Assembly: GCF_016093275.1 (NCBI RefSeq)
Contig: NZ_JAEDAK010000022.1
Span: 1 to 63,327 of the forward strand
Source: Inhella proteolytica
GTDB taxonomy: Bacteria > Pseudomonadota > Gammaproteobacteria > Burkholderiales > Burkholderiaceae_C
Direction: 5' to 3'
DNA length: 63,327 nt
A model generated the notes under the pieces. The model had not been told where the DNA came from. It made no database searches and saw only the letters and a program-made list of their open reading frames with translations. The position numbers were made by a program, and so were the translations under genes. Below, in pieces: positions 23,415 through 31,273 of the stretch. How positions within the stretch are numbered: position 1 is the first letter of the stretch; each line of letters starts with the position of its first letter.

Positions 23415-24199
23415 CACCAGGTGCCGCCCGGGTAGGCGCGCTGCAGGTATTGCAGATCGCTCAGCAGATGGCCGAGGTGCTCGCTGTGCGCGCCGTGGCG
23501 GCCGCGGTGGGCGTTCGGGCGGTCCTTGGGGAGTTTCAGCGTGGCCTGGGCCAGCACGGGTTCCACCAGGGCGCGCCACTCGGCTTGCAGGCTGGCCCAG
23601 CTCGGGCCCAGCTTCTCGGCCTCGGCGGCGGCGTCCACCTCGTCGCCTTCAAACAGCTCGCCCAAGTAAGGCCAGGCGCGCTCCAGCGCGGCCTGCATGC
23701 GGACCTGGGAATCGGCCGTGCCGTCGCCCAAGCGCACGCACCAGTCGGCGCTGTGCTGGAGGTGGTAGCGGGCTTCCTTGAGCGACTTCTCGGCGATGGC
23801 GGCCAGCTCGGTATCGCAGCTGTCCAGCAGCTTGGTCCACAGCAGGTTGAACCAGGCGGCAGTGAGGAAGTTGCGCACCACGGTGAAGGCGAAGTCGCCT
23901 GGGCGGCGGCCGTCCACCGCGTGCGGCAGTTCGAACAGCACCGGGTTCAGGAACTGGTGCTCCAGACGCAGCATGGCGAGCTGGTCTTCGTCCAGGCCAT
24001 CGGCGGCGCCGGCATGCGTGAGCAGCGCGCGCGCCTGGCCCAGCAGGTCCAGCGCCATATTGGCCTGGGCCAGGTCCTCTTCCAGGATGGGGCCATGGCC
24101 GCACCACTCGCTGTTGCGCTGGCTGAGGATCAGCGCGGCATCGGCGATGCGCAGCAGGTAGCGCTGGGTGTGGGTGTTGGAGAGCTTCATCGCACCCAT
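23414..24199 (-). CDS. paaC: phenylacetyl-CoA epoxidase structural subunit
   Basis: 261 residues from ATG 24199 (TGATG overlap with paaB); MKLSN at 24190 is an alternative. It is the non-catalytic ferritin-like partner of PaaA. Family segments are EWCGHGPILEEDLAQANMALDLLGQAR, KEARYHLQHSADW and HLGHLLSDLQYLQRAYPG. The di-iron ligands of PaaA are partly absent here, as is normal for PaaC. The complex stands at the first committed ring-oxidation step. Confidence 0.95.
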   Translation of the reverse strand: MGAMKLSNTHTQRYLLRIADAALILSQRNSEWCGHGPILEEDLAQANMALDLLGQARALLTHAGAADGLDEDQLAMLRLEHQFLNPVLFELPHAVDGRRPGDFAFTVVRNFLTAAWFNLLWTKLLDSCDTELAAIAEKSLKEARYHLQHSADWCVRLGDGTADSQVRMQAALERAWPYLGELFEGDEVDAAAEAEKLGPSWASLQAEWRALVEPVLAQATLKLPKDRPNAHRGRHGAHSEHLGHLLSDLQYLQRAYPGGTW

Positions 24200-24492
24200 C
24201 ACATGTGATCGACCGAGGCCGGCAGCTTGTAGAAGGTCGGATGGCGGTAGACCTTGTCGTCGGCGGGGTCGAAGAGCTGACCCTTCTCACCGGGGTCGCT
24301 GGCCACGATGTGCTCGCTCTTCACCACCCAGATCGACACGCCTTCCTGGCGGCGGGTGTAGACCTCACGGGCCATCTGCACGGCCATCGCGCTATCGGGG
24401 GCGTGCAGGCTGCCGCAGTGCTTGTGGTCCAGGCCGCTCTTGGCGCGCACAAAGACTTCCCACAGCGGCCATTCGTTGGTGTTCATGCTCAT
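24199..24492 (-). CDS. paaB: phenylacetyl-CoA epoxidase subunit B
   Basis: 97 residues, the full family length. It opens with [20 protein letters not shown] and contains [18 protein letters not shown] and a C-terminal [16 protein letters not shown]. PaaB bridges two PaaAC dimers in the epoxidase. The start at 24492 overlaps the paaA stop as ATGA and sets coupling; a longer frame continues as a shadow into paaA. Confidence 0.95.
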   Translation of the reverse strand: MSMNTNEWPLWEVFVRAKSGLDHKHCGSLHAPDSAMAVQMAREVYTRRQEGVSIWVVKSEHIVASDPGEKGQLFDPADDKVYRHPTFYKLPASVDHM

Positions 24493-25487
24493 GCGGCTTC
24501 CTTTGCGGTGTGTTGCTTGCGGGCATGGGCCAGCGCGGCCTCGCGCACCCATTCGCCTTCGTCCCAGGCGCGCACGCGCGTGGCCAGGCGTTCGCGGTTG
24601 CAGGGGCCATCGCCGCCCACCACGCGCCAGAACTCGTCCCAGTTGATGGGGCCGAAATCCCAATGGCCGCGTTCTTCGTTCCACTTCAGCTCGGGGTCGG
24701 GCAGGCTGATGCCGAGCACCTTGGCCTGGTCGACGGTGGCGTCCACGAACTTCTGGCGCAGCTCGTCGTTGCTGTTGCGCTTGATGCCCCAGCGCATGCT
24801 CTGTTCGCTGTGCAGGCTGTCCGAATCGGGCGGGCCGAACATCATCAGAGAGGGCCACCACCAGCGGTTCACGGCGTCCTGCACCATGGCCTTCTGGGCT
24901 TCGGTGCCGTTTTGCATCATCACCAGCAGGCTCTCGTAGCCCTGGCGCTGGTGGAAGCTTTCTTCGCGGCAGACGCGGATCATGGCGCGGGCGTACGGCC
25001 CGTAGCTGCAGCGGCACAACGGCACCTGGTTCATGATGGCCGCGCCATCCACCAGCCAGCCGATCACGCCCACATCCGCCCAGGTGACGGTGGGGTAGTT
25101 GAAGATGGAGCTGTACTTGGCCTTGCCGGTGTGCAGGGCGTCGAGCATCTGGTCTCGAGAGGTGCCCAGCGTTTCGGCAGCGGCGTAGAGGTAGAGGCCG
25201 TGGCCACCCTCGTCCTGCACCTTGGCCAGCAGGATGGCCTTGCGCTTGAGCGTGGGCGCGCGGCTGATCCAGTTGCCCTCGGGCAGCATGCCGACGATCT
25301 CGGAATGCGCGTGCTGGCTGATCTGGCGCACCAGGGTCTTGCGGTAAGAGCTAGGCATCCAGTCCTTGGGCTCGATGTAGTCGCCGGCGTCGATGCGCGC
25401 CTGAAAGGCCGCCTCTTTGGCCTGCTCCTCGGCGGTGGCCACGGCCAGCTGCTTTTCCTGCTCCAGGCTCAGCGATTGGGTGTACAT
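24489..25487 (-). CDS. paaA: phenylacetyl-CoA epoxidase catalytic subunit
   Basis: 332 residues. It is the di-iron oxygenase subunit that makes 1,2-epoxyphenylacetyl-CoA. Visible iron-ligand segments are [16 protein letters not shown] and [13 protein letters not shown] (ExxH motifs in a ferritin-like bundle), plus [18 protein letters not shown]. The start at 25487 lies three bases after paaI ends on the same strand. Confidence 0.97.
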   Translation of the reverse strand: MYTQSLSLEQEKQLAVATAEEQAKEAAFQARIDAGDYIEPKDWMPSSYRKTLVRQISQHAHSEIVGMLPEGNWISRAPTLKRKAILLAKVQDEGGHGLYLYAAAETLGTSRDQMLDALHTGKAKYSSIFNYPTVTWADVGVIGWLVDGAAIMNQVPLCRCSYGPYARAMIRVCREESFHQRQGYESLLVMMQNGTEAQKAMVQDAVNRWWWPSLMMFGPPDSDSLHSEQSMRWGIKRNSNDELRQKFVDATVDQAKVLGISLPDPELKWNEERGHWDFGPINWDEFWRVVGGDGPCNRERLATRVRAWDEGEWVREAALAHARKQHTAKEAA

Positions 25488-25490
25488 GGA

Positions 25491-25937
25491 TCAGTCTCCT
25501 GACACGGGTAATTCGGGAACAACACGGCGGTCCTTCAGGCGATAGGCGCGGCCGCGGAATTCGGCGATCAGTTCGTCGCGCTGGTTGCGCACCTGCACGT
25601 CGTACAGGCCGGTGCGGCCGGTGGCGGCCTTGCGCTGGGCATGGGCGGTGAGCACATCGCCCTCGCGCGCGCCGGCCACGATGTCGATGGCATAGCCCGA
25701 GGCCACGGTGAGCGCATTGCCGCTGTTGCAGGCAAAGGCGAAGGCGGAATCGGCCAGGGTGCCGATGAGCCCGCCATGGCAGAGCGCAAAGCCGTTCAGC
25801 ATGTCGGCGCGGATGGGCATGGACAGCCGCGCCGTGCCGGGGCCGACGGCTTCGAGCTGCATGCCCAGGGCCTGCGAGGCGCGGTCCTGCGCCCACATGG
25901 CCTCGGCCACGGCTTGGGCCAGTTGTTCAGCGGTCAT
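25491..25937 (-). CDS. paaI: hotdog-fold acyl-CoA thioesterase
   Basis: 148 residues. The hotdog signature LNGFALCHGGLIGTLADSAFAFACN holds the catalytic-helix Asp. PaaI hydrolyses dead-end CoA esters formed in the pathway and so recovers free CoA. The start MTAEQL at 25937 overlaps the paaG end by 11 bases; the longer frame is a paaG shadow. Confidence 0.95.
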   Translation of the reverse strand: MTAEQLAQAVAEAMWAQDRASQALGMQLEAVGPGTARLSMPIRADMLNGFALCHGGLIGTLADSAFAFACNSGNALTVASGYAIDIVAGAREGDVLTAHAQRKAATGRTGLYDVQVRNQRDELIAEFRGRAYRLKDRRVVPELPVSGD

Positions 25938-26724
25938 CGAACTGGGGCGGGCGCTTTTGCATGAAGGCGGCCACGCCTTCGGAGTAGTCGTGCGCAAAGC
26001 CGAGCTGGCTTTGGGCGCGGCTTTCGGCACGCAGCGCGGGCTCGAATTCGCTGCGCTGGGCGGCGTCGAACAGGCGGCGCGTTTCCACCAGGGCGCGGGT
26101 GGGCAGACTGGCCAGGCGCAGGGCGGCGGCCTTGGCGGCGCCAAAGAGCTGCTCGGCCTGCACGGTGCGGGCCACCAGGCCCAGCAGTTCGGCGTCGGTG
26201 GCGCTGAGCTTGTCGCCGAGCAGCGCCATTTCCATCGCCTTGGCGCGACCCACCAGGCGCGGCAGCAGCCAGGTGGCGCCGCAGTCGGGGATCAGGCCGA
26301 TCTTGTTGAAGCCCAGCACGAAGACCGCGGCATCGCTGGCATAGACCAGATCACAACCCATGGCCAGGCTCATGCCGGCACCGGCGGCCACGCCATTGAC
26401 GGCGCAGACGGTGGGCACGCGGCAGTCGCGCAGCGCCAAGGCCATGGGGATGTAGTAGTGGTCGATCAGGTGGCCGATGTCCTTGGGCTTGCCGCCCGGG
26501 TTCGGTGCCACGAAGGGGTCGCTCAGGTCTTGCCCGGCGCAAAAGCCCCGGCCCTCGCCGGTGATCAGGATGGCGCGCACGCCCACATCCGCACCCAGCC
26601 GGTCCAGCGCCTCGCGGATCTGCACCAGCATGTCCGCGGTGAAGGCGTTCAGCGCCTGCGGGCGGTTCAAACGCAGGATGGCGATGTTCTCTTCGCGCTC
26701 GATCAGGATCTGCGGCTCGGCCAT
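25927..26724 (-). CDS. paaG: 1,2-epoxyphenylacetyl-CoA isomerase
   Basis: 265 residues, crotonase superfamily. Oxyanion-hole segments are GRGFCAGQDLSDP and AVNGVAAGAGMSLAMGCDL; the acidic residue is in FNKIGLIPDCGATWLLPRLVG. The enzyme isomerises the epoxide to the oxepin-CoA that PaaZ opens. It is the first gene after the divergent paaG-paaY control region. The start MAEPQIL at 26724 is preceded by GGAG; upstream frame extension reaches into the operator and is not used. Confidence 0.94.
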   Translation of the reverse strand: MAEPQILIEREENIAILRLNRPQALNAFTADMLVQIREALDRLGADVGVRAILITGEGRGFCAGQDLSDPFVAPNPGGKPKDIGHLIDHYYIPMALALRDCRVPTVCAVNGVAAGAGMSLAMGCDLVYASDAAVFVLGFNKIGLIPDCGATWLLPRLVGRAKAMEMALLGDKLSATDAELLGLVARTVQAEQLFGAAKAAALRLASLPTRALVETRRLFDAAQRSEFEPALRAESRAQSQLGFAHDYSEGVAAFMQKRPPQFDDR

Positions 26725-26907
26725 GAGGGGGGCTCCGGAAGCCTGTGGACAAGGCTGTGCAAAGCCTTTGCGCACGGGCGGGACAACAGGTGGATGGGCT
26801 GTGGACGGTGCGATGCTTGCTGCTGCGCCAAACCGCTGCAAAAAGCACCTGACCGACCGGTCGGTCGATCATACGGTCTGCTTGTTTGACCGCCATCAGG
26901 AAACCCC
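26725..26907. promoter_or_regulatory. divergent paaG-paaY control region
   Basis: 183 bases between start codons. It carries the palindrome at 26851-26866 and two DnaA-box-like 9-mers, TGTGGACAA (26744-26752) and TGTGGACGG (26800-26808). The palindrome is followed by ATCATACGG, a possible -10 area for paaY. Confidence 0.6.
26851..26866. promoter_or_regulatory. probable PaaR (TetR) operator
   Basis: GACCGACCGGTCGGTC is a perfect 16-bp palindrome midway between paaG and paaY. Its ACCGACCGGTCGGT core is the classic form of a TetR-family operator and similar sequences are reported for PaaR. It could repress both directions. Confidence 0.8.
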
Positions 26908-27528
26908 ATGCCCTGCTATGCCATTGACGGCGTGATTCCCGTCGTCCACCCCAGCGCCCATGTGCACCCCACGGCGGTGCTGATCGGCGACGTGCACATC
27001 GGCCCCGGCGCCTACATCGGCCCGAACGCCAGCCTGCGTGGCGACTTCGGCCGCATCGAGATCCACGAGGGCGCGAATGTGCAGGACTGCTGCGTGCTGC
27101 ACGGCTTCCCGCGCAAGCTCTGCGTGGTGGAGCGCGACGGCCATGTGGGCCATGGCGCCATCCTGCACGGCTGCCGCGTGGGCGAGGGCGCGCTGGTGGG
27201 CATGAACGCGGTGCTGATGGACGAGGTGGTGCTGGGCGCGCGCGCCATCGTGGCCGCGCATGCCTTTGTGGCCGCCGGGCAGCAACTGCCGGCCGAACAT
27301 CTGATCGTCGGCAGCCCGGCCAAGGTGCTGCGGCCGCTGCGGGCCGAGGAAATCGCCTGGAAGGCGGCCGGCACCGCCACTTATCAACAGCTGACGAAAC
27401 GCTGCCTGGAATCGCTGCGCGAGGTGCAGCCCTTGGCCGAAGCCGAGCCGAACCGGCCGCAACTGCCGGTTTTCGAGGTCGCCCCCAAGCTGGAAACGGC
27501 CGGCCGGGACAAGCCTGTGGATGGCTGA
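26908..27528 (+). CDS. paaY: hexapeptide-repeat thioesterase of the phenylacetate cluster
   Basis: 206 residues. Left-handed beta-helix repeats are visible ([41 protein letters not shown]) with His residues in zinc-site positions as in gamma-carbonic anhydrase-like PaaY. PaaY hydrolyses the 2-hydroxycyclohepta-1,4,6-triene-1-formyl-CoA dead-end product. It is read away from paaG across the shared operator. The C-terminal 30 residues are variable. Confidence 0.94.
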   Translation: MPCYAIDGVIPVVHPSAHVHPTAVLIGDVHIGPGAYIGPNASLRGDFGRIEIHEGANVQDCCVLHGFPRKLCVVERDGHVGHGAILHGCRVGEGALVGMNAVLMDEVVLGARAIVAAHAFVAAGQQLPAEHLIVGSPAKVLRPLRAEEIAWKAAGTATYQQLTKRCLESLREVQPLAEAEPNRPQLPVFEVAPKLETAGRDKPVDG

Positions 27529-27793
27529 AGAACAAGAGGGGGCTTATCCACAGGCCGGGGCCGTTTGGCCAAGTTGTTGTCGTTTCGGGTGCAGCGGCGC
27601 AGGCCCTCCGCCCACAGCCTCAAAACCGCCTCAAACGCTTGTCACCATTCGGTTTTTTGACTTGTCCACAGTTTCGGCGCGCCTCTACTACCACCACCAA
27701 TTTAAAAATCTAAAACTGCATGTGAATACCAAAGGCAGAACTTCTCCTCCTCCCGCCGCCCGTCCCCTGTTTTTCTGATCACTTCCCGAGCCC
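27529..27793. other. intergenic region with DnaA-box-like sequences and an AT-rich stretch
   Basis: 265 bases without a credible gene. TTATCCACA (27544-27552), a perfect DnaA box, and TTGTCCACA (27662-27670) flank a moderate-GC segment; 27690-27720 is AT-rich (AATTTAAAAATCTAAAA). A promoter for the MazG-like gene is expected here. See findings for the origin question. Confidence 0.5.
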
Positions 27794-28108
27794 ATGGACC
27801 TTTCAGCCTGGCAGCAACGCCTGCTTGCCTTTGCCGCCGATCGCGAGTGGCCGCCCTATCTGAACCCCAAGAACATCGCGATGGCGCTGAGCGTGGAGGT
27901 GGCCGAGCTGGTGGAGTGCTACCAGTGGCTGGACCCTGAACAGGCACGCCAGCTGACGGACGCGGAGCCCGGCCGCACCCAGGTGGCCGAGGAAATGGCC
28001 GATGTGCTGATGTATCTGCTGCATCTGGCCCGCGAAACCGGCATCGACCTGGAAGCCGCCTGCGAGGCCAAGCTCAAGCGCAACGCCCAGAAGTACCCGG
28101 CACCGTGA
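27794..28108 (+). CDS. MazG-like nucleotide pyrophosphohydrolase
   Basis: 104 residues, the size of single-domain MazG/RS21-C6-like enzymes (all-alpha NTP pyrophosphatase). The metal-binding motif is EVAELVECYQWL, followed by EEMADVLMYLLHLARETG (ExxE ... ExxD). It would hydrolyse (d)NTPs to monophosphates and remove abnormal nucleotides. It overlaps the exonuclease start by four bases (GTGA at 28105-28108). Confidence 0.9.
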   Translation: MDLSAWQQRLLAFAADREWPPYLNPKNIAMALSVEVAELVECYQWLDPEQARQLTDAEPGRTQVAEEMADVLMYLLHLARETGIDLEAACEAKLKRNAQKYPAP

Positions 28109-28773
28109 GTTGGAGCGACAAGGAGCTGCTGGCGGTGGTGGACTTCGAAACCACCGGCATGTCCCCCAAGCAAGGCGCGCGGGCCACCGAGGTGGCGGTG
28201 GTGTGGGTGCGCGGGGACGAGCTGGTGGACCAGTACAGCAGCCTGATGCACACGGGCGTGCCGATCCCGCCCTTCATCGAGCGCCTCACCGGCATCAGCA
28301 ACCGCATGCTGGAAACGGCCAACCCGGCCGCCACGGTGATGCGCGAACTGGCCGAGCGCCAGCCACCCTGCCCGCTGATTGCCCACAACGTCGGCTTTGA
28401 CGCGCAGTTCTGGCGCGACGAGATGCTGCGCGCTGATTGCCCGGACCATGCGGAACCGGCACGGCTGTGCACCGTGAAGCTGGCGCGCCGGCTCTACCCC
28501 CAGGCGGCCAACTGCAAGCTCGGCACCCTGGCCGCCTTTCACGCACTGCAGCCCCAGGGCCGCGCCCACCGGGCCCTGGCCGATGCCATGACCACCGCCC
28601 TGCTGTGGCTGCAGATGCGCCAGGACATCGTGCACCACCTGGGTGGTGAGCTCGGCGGAGCGCCCGTTACCTTCGCGCTGGCGGACCGTTTGCAGGCCCT
28701 GCCCTTCGCCCAATGGCCACGGGCGGCGCGCGCCCATGCCAAGTCTTTGGCACTGGGCGAAATCTTGTTATGA
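28105..28773 (+). CDS. DnaQ-like 3'-5' exonuclease
   Basis: 222 residues from a GTG coupled to the MazG stop. DEDDh exonuclease motifs: DFETTGMSP (Exo I), IAHNVGFDAQFWRDEM (Exo II) and HRALADAMTT (Exo III). It is shorter than polymerase III epsilon and lacks its tail, so it is probably a stand-alone nuclease such as an RNase T or exonuclease X-like enzyme. Pairing with a nucleotide-pool cleaning enzyme suggests a joint role in replication fidelity or nucleic acid turnover. Confidence 0.88.
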   Translation: MSWSDKELLAVVDFETTGMSPKQGARATEVAVVWVRGDELVDQYSSLMHTGVPIPPFIERLTGISNRMLETANPAATVMRELAERQPPCPLIAHNVGFDAQFWRDEMLRADCPDHAEPARLCTVKLARRLYPQAANCKLGTLAAFHALQPQGRAHRALADAMTTALLWLQMRQDIVHHLGGELGGAPVTFALADRLQALPFAQWPRAARAHAKSLALGEILL

Positions 28774-28782
28774 GCGACATGA

Positions 28783-28799
28783 CCCAGCGGGCGGCTGGG
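28783..28799 (+). terminator. possible terminator hairpin
   Basis: CCCAGC (28783-28788) pairs with GCTGGG (28794-28799) over five bases, ten bases after the exonuclease stop, with CTTTTGA nine bases later. Stability is moderate. Confidence 0.35.
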
Positions 28800-28844
28800 C
28801 TCGTTACCTTTTGATAGATTCCCGGCCCTGATAACGAAACGGCT

Positions 28845-29066
28845 ATGGGAAACCGTCTTGGCACCGCACGTCCCGATGGGATGTGGAAACTGGTCTTCTA
28901 TGAGCGCAAGGGCATGCGCATGGTGGTGGATAAATCCGCCCCCTGGCTGCCCAACCGTGCCGCGGCGGAAAGCTGGGCCCAGTTCTATATGCGCCAGGGC
29001 TATCACATTGGTTTGCAGGCCCAAGACGGGCGCATTGAGCGCCTGAGTGAGGGGCTGCCCGGCTGA
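28845..29066 (+). CDS. small protein of unknown function
   Basis: 73 residues. It has a compact basic-aromatic sequence: GMWKLVFYERKGMRMVVDKSA, then ESWAQFYMRQGYHIGLQ and a short acidic tail. Conserved-looking tryptophan and tyrosine residues suggest a folded beta-alpha protein rather than noise. No motif is recognised. Codon use fits the genome and the ATG follows ACGG. It stands alone between the exonuclease gene and a convergent gene. Confidence 0.6.
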   Translation: MGNRLGTARPDGMWKLVFYERKGMRMVVDKSAPWLPNRAAAESWAQFYMRQGYHIGLQAQDGRIERLSEGLPG

Positions 29067-29121
29067 GCCGCCACCGAGCAGGGGCCCGTCTCGCGGGACC
29101 CGGCTGGGGAGCGCTCTCCTC

Positions 29122-30180
29122 TCAGTGCAGCTCGACCCAACCCTCGGTGGCACCCGCCTCGGCGTGGTGCTCCACATGGCAGCCGGCCGGCGCCGGCAGC
29201 TTCAAGAGCAGGGCCTCCAGATCCACCCCTTGCAGCAGCTGCAGCAGCTGCACCCAGCGGCGCTGCACGCGCTCATCGCACCACACATCCTCCAGGCGCC
29301 ACAGCAACTCCATGCCCTGGAGCTGTGGCAGGCGCAGCGCGTGGGGCGCCAGCGCGGCCCAAAGGCCATGGGCGGCCTGGCGGGCGGCCACGCCGGGCAG
29401 GGCGTCGTGCAGGGCGGTGCCGCGCGCGGCCCAGCCCTCCAGGGCCAGCTGACGGCCCACCCAGGCCTGCAGGGCCTGCTGGGGGTTCAGCAGGCGCAGG
29501 CGGTTCGGGGGCAGCACCGGCAGGGGGCTGGGCGCGGCATCGTGCGGCGTCACCAGGCGCACCAGTGCGGCCAGGCGGGCCCAGGCGGCGCCGTCCAGGC
29601 CGGCCTCGCTGCCGCCCTGGGTAGCCAGGCGTTCGGCCGTGGCCTGCAGCTGGCGTGCCGAGCGGCCGGCCAGGGCCTGCGCTGCCGTGCGGCCCAGTTG
29701 CACCAGATGGCCGGCGGCATATCCGAGATCCTGGCGCAGGCGCGCCCAGACGCGTTGCTGCGGGTGGTTCAGTTCATCTTGCAGGGCCGCGCGGCTGACC
29801 GGGCAATGGCTGCGGCGCAGCTGGCGCAGGTAATGCGGGGTCAGCAGCTGGTCTTCGAAGGGCAGGCCCTCCTGCCAGGCCTGCAGGCGCAGGCCCAGCC
29901 AGGCGCGGGTGCCGGCGGCCACTTCGCGCTGGCGCGGCAAGCTGTGGGTTTGCAGGGCGGCATGAAAGCCCTGGAACAGTGGCGAGGCCGGGTGCAGGTG
30001 CGCGGCCGGCAGGGCCACATGGTGGAGCGCATGGTCGAAACCCAGCTGCCAGCCGGCCGGGTCGGAGACCGCCTCGGCGCTGCGCGGCAGCGGCAGCACC
30101 GGCAGGGCGCTGTCTTCGAACAGCAGATCGGTCTGCGGCTCGGCGGCCAGAACGCGGCGCAGGGCATTGGGCTTGTGCAT
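29122..30180 (-). CDS. unknown 352-residue protein divergent from WYL regulator
   Basis: The start MHKPNALRRVL at 30180 is preceded by GGAGACC; a longer frame enters the promoter. The sequence is rich in Leu, Ala and Gln, soluble, with segments such as LPVLPLPRSAEAV, HALHHVALPAAHLHPASPLF, and VWCDERVQRRWVQLLQLL. No catalytic motif stands out. It shares a 109-base intergenic region with the WYL-domain regulator, which probably controls it. WYL regulators often guard defence or nucleic-acid-related genes, but nothing in the sequence proves that here. Confidence 0.65.
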   Translation of the reverse strand: MHKPNALRRVLAAEPQTDLLFEDSALPVLPLPRSAEAVSDPAGWQLGFDHALHHVALPAAHLHPASPLFQGFHAALQTHSLPRQREVAAGTRAWLGLRLQAWQEGLPFEDQLLTPHYLRQLRRSHCPVSRAALQDELNHPQQRVWARLRQDLGYAAGHLVQLGRTAAQALAGRSARQLQATAERLATQGGSEAGLDGAAWARLAALVRLVTPHDAAPSPLPVLPPNRLRLLNPQQALQAWVGRQLALEGWAARGTALHDALPGVAARQAAHGLWAALAPHALRLPQLQGMELLWRLEDVWCDERVQRRWVQLLQLLQGVDLEALLLKLPAPAGCHVEHHAEAGATEGWVELH

Positions 30181-30253
30181 GACGGTCTCCAACAAGGGTC
30201 GATGTCGAACAGTCTGGCAACCAAGTAGCTCAATACGTGAGCCACCTGCGATA

Positions 30254-30269
30254 CTGGACAAATTTCCAG
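30254..30269. promoter_or_regulatory. weak inverted repeat upstream of the WYL gene
   Basis: CTGGA (30254-30258) and TCCAG (30265-30269) with a six-base spacer CAAATT lie 20 bases before the WYL start codon in the divergent region. This is a possible binding site, at low confidence because the arms are short. Confidence 0.35.
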
Positions 30270-30289
30270 ATCAGCACTTACCCTGAACA

Positions 30290-31273
30290 ATGGACCGAAC
30301 CGAGCGCTTTTACAAGATCGAGATGCTGATCCGTTCGCGCGGCTGCGTGCACATTGACACGCTGCTGGCCGAACTGGAGGTCTCGCGCGCCACGCTGAAG
30401 CGCGATCTGCAATACCTGCGCGAGCGCCTGAACGCGCCGATCGAGTACGACGCGCAGTCGAACGGCTACCGCTTTGGGGCCGAAAGCTGGCGCGGTACCA
30501 AGCACGAGCTGCCCGGGGTCTGGCTCAGCGAACACGAGCTGCACGCGCTGCTCACGCTGCACCAGATGCTGGAAGGCCTGGACGAGGGCGAGCTGCTGGG
30601 CCGCCACCTGGCGCCGGTGTTCGAGCGCATCCACGCCATGCTGGGCTTGGATGAAGCGGCGGCACGCGAGCTGCAGCGCCGCATCAAGCTCATCAGCACC
30701 GCACGCCGGCGCAGCAACACTGCGCATTTCGAGCTGGTGTGCAGCGCCGTGCTCAAGGGCCTGCGGCTGGAGATCGGCTACCGCAAGCGCAGTGGCGGCG
30801 CGCAGGGCAGCCGGCTCGACGTTCGCGAACTTTCACCCCAGCGCTTGGTGCATTACCGCCACGCCTGGTACCTGGATGCCTGGTGCCACCGCAGCGCCGG
30901 CCTGCGCCGCTTTGCGCTGGACGCAATGGCCTCGGCCAAGCTGCTGGAAGCCAAGGCGCAGCGCCTGCCGCTCAAAACCCTGGAAGCCGAGCTGGACCGG
31001 GGCTACGGCATCTTTGCCGGTGGCACCGAGCAATGGGCTGAGTTGCGCTTCAGCCCCGAGGCTGCGGCCTGGGTGGCGCACGAGGAATGGCACCCCAAGC
31101 AGCAGGCCGAGCGCGCCGCCGACGGCAGCCTGACGCTGCGCCTGCCCTATGTGGACAAGACCGAGCTGCTGATGGACCTGCTGCGCCATGCCGGCCAGGT
31201 GCAGGTGCTGGCGCCGGCTGAACTGGCGCAGGCCTTTGCCGAGCGCCTGCGCTCGGCCGTTGCTCAGCTTTAG
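30290..31273 (+). CDS. WYL-domain transcriptional regulator (YafY type)
   Basis: 327 residues. The N-terminal winged HTH reads RFYKIEMLIRSRGCVHIDTLLAELEVSRATLKRDLQYLRE, DeoR-like. The WYL domain has the naming motif in RHAWYLDAWCH, and a WCX extension follows (LRLPYVDKTELLMDLLRHAG). WYL domains sense nucleic acids or nucleotides. It is divergent from the unknown gene at 29122-30180. Its stop overlaps that of the convergent helicase gene by four bases. Confidence 0.92.
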   Translation: MDRTERFYKIEMLIRSRGCVHIDTLLAELEVSRATLKRDLQYLRERLNAPIEYDAQSNGYRFGAESWRGTKHELPGVWLSEHELHALLTLHQMLEGLDEGELLGRHLAPVFERIHAMLGLDEAAARELQRRIKLISTARRRSNTAHFELVCSAVLKGLRLEIGYRKRSGGAQGSRLDVRELSPQRLVHYRHAWYLDAWCHRSAGLRRFALDAMASAKLLEAKAQRLPLKTLEAELDRGYGIFAGGTEQWAELRFSPEAAAWVAHEEWHPKQQAERAADGSLTLRLPYVDKTELLMDLLRHAGQVQVLAPAELAQAFAERLRSAVAQL

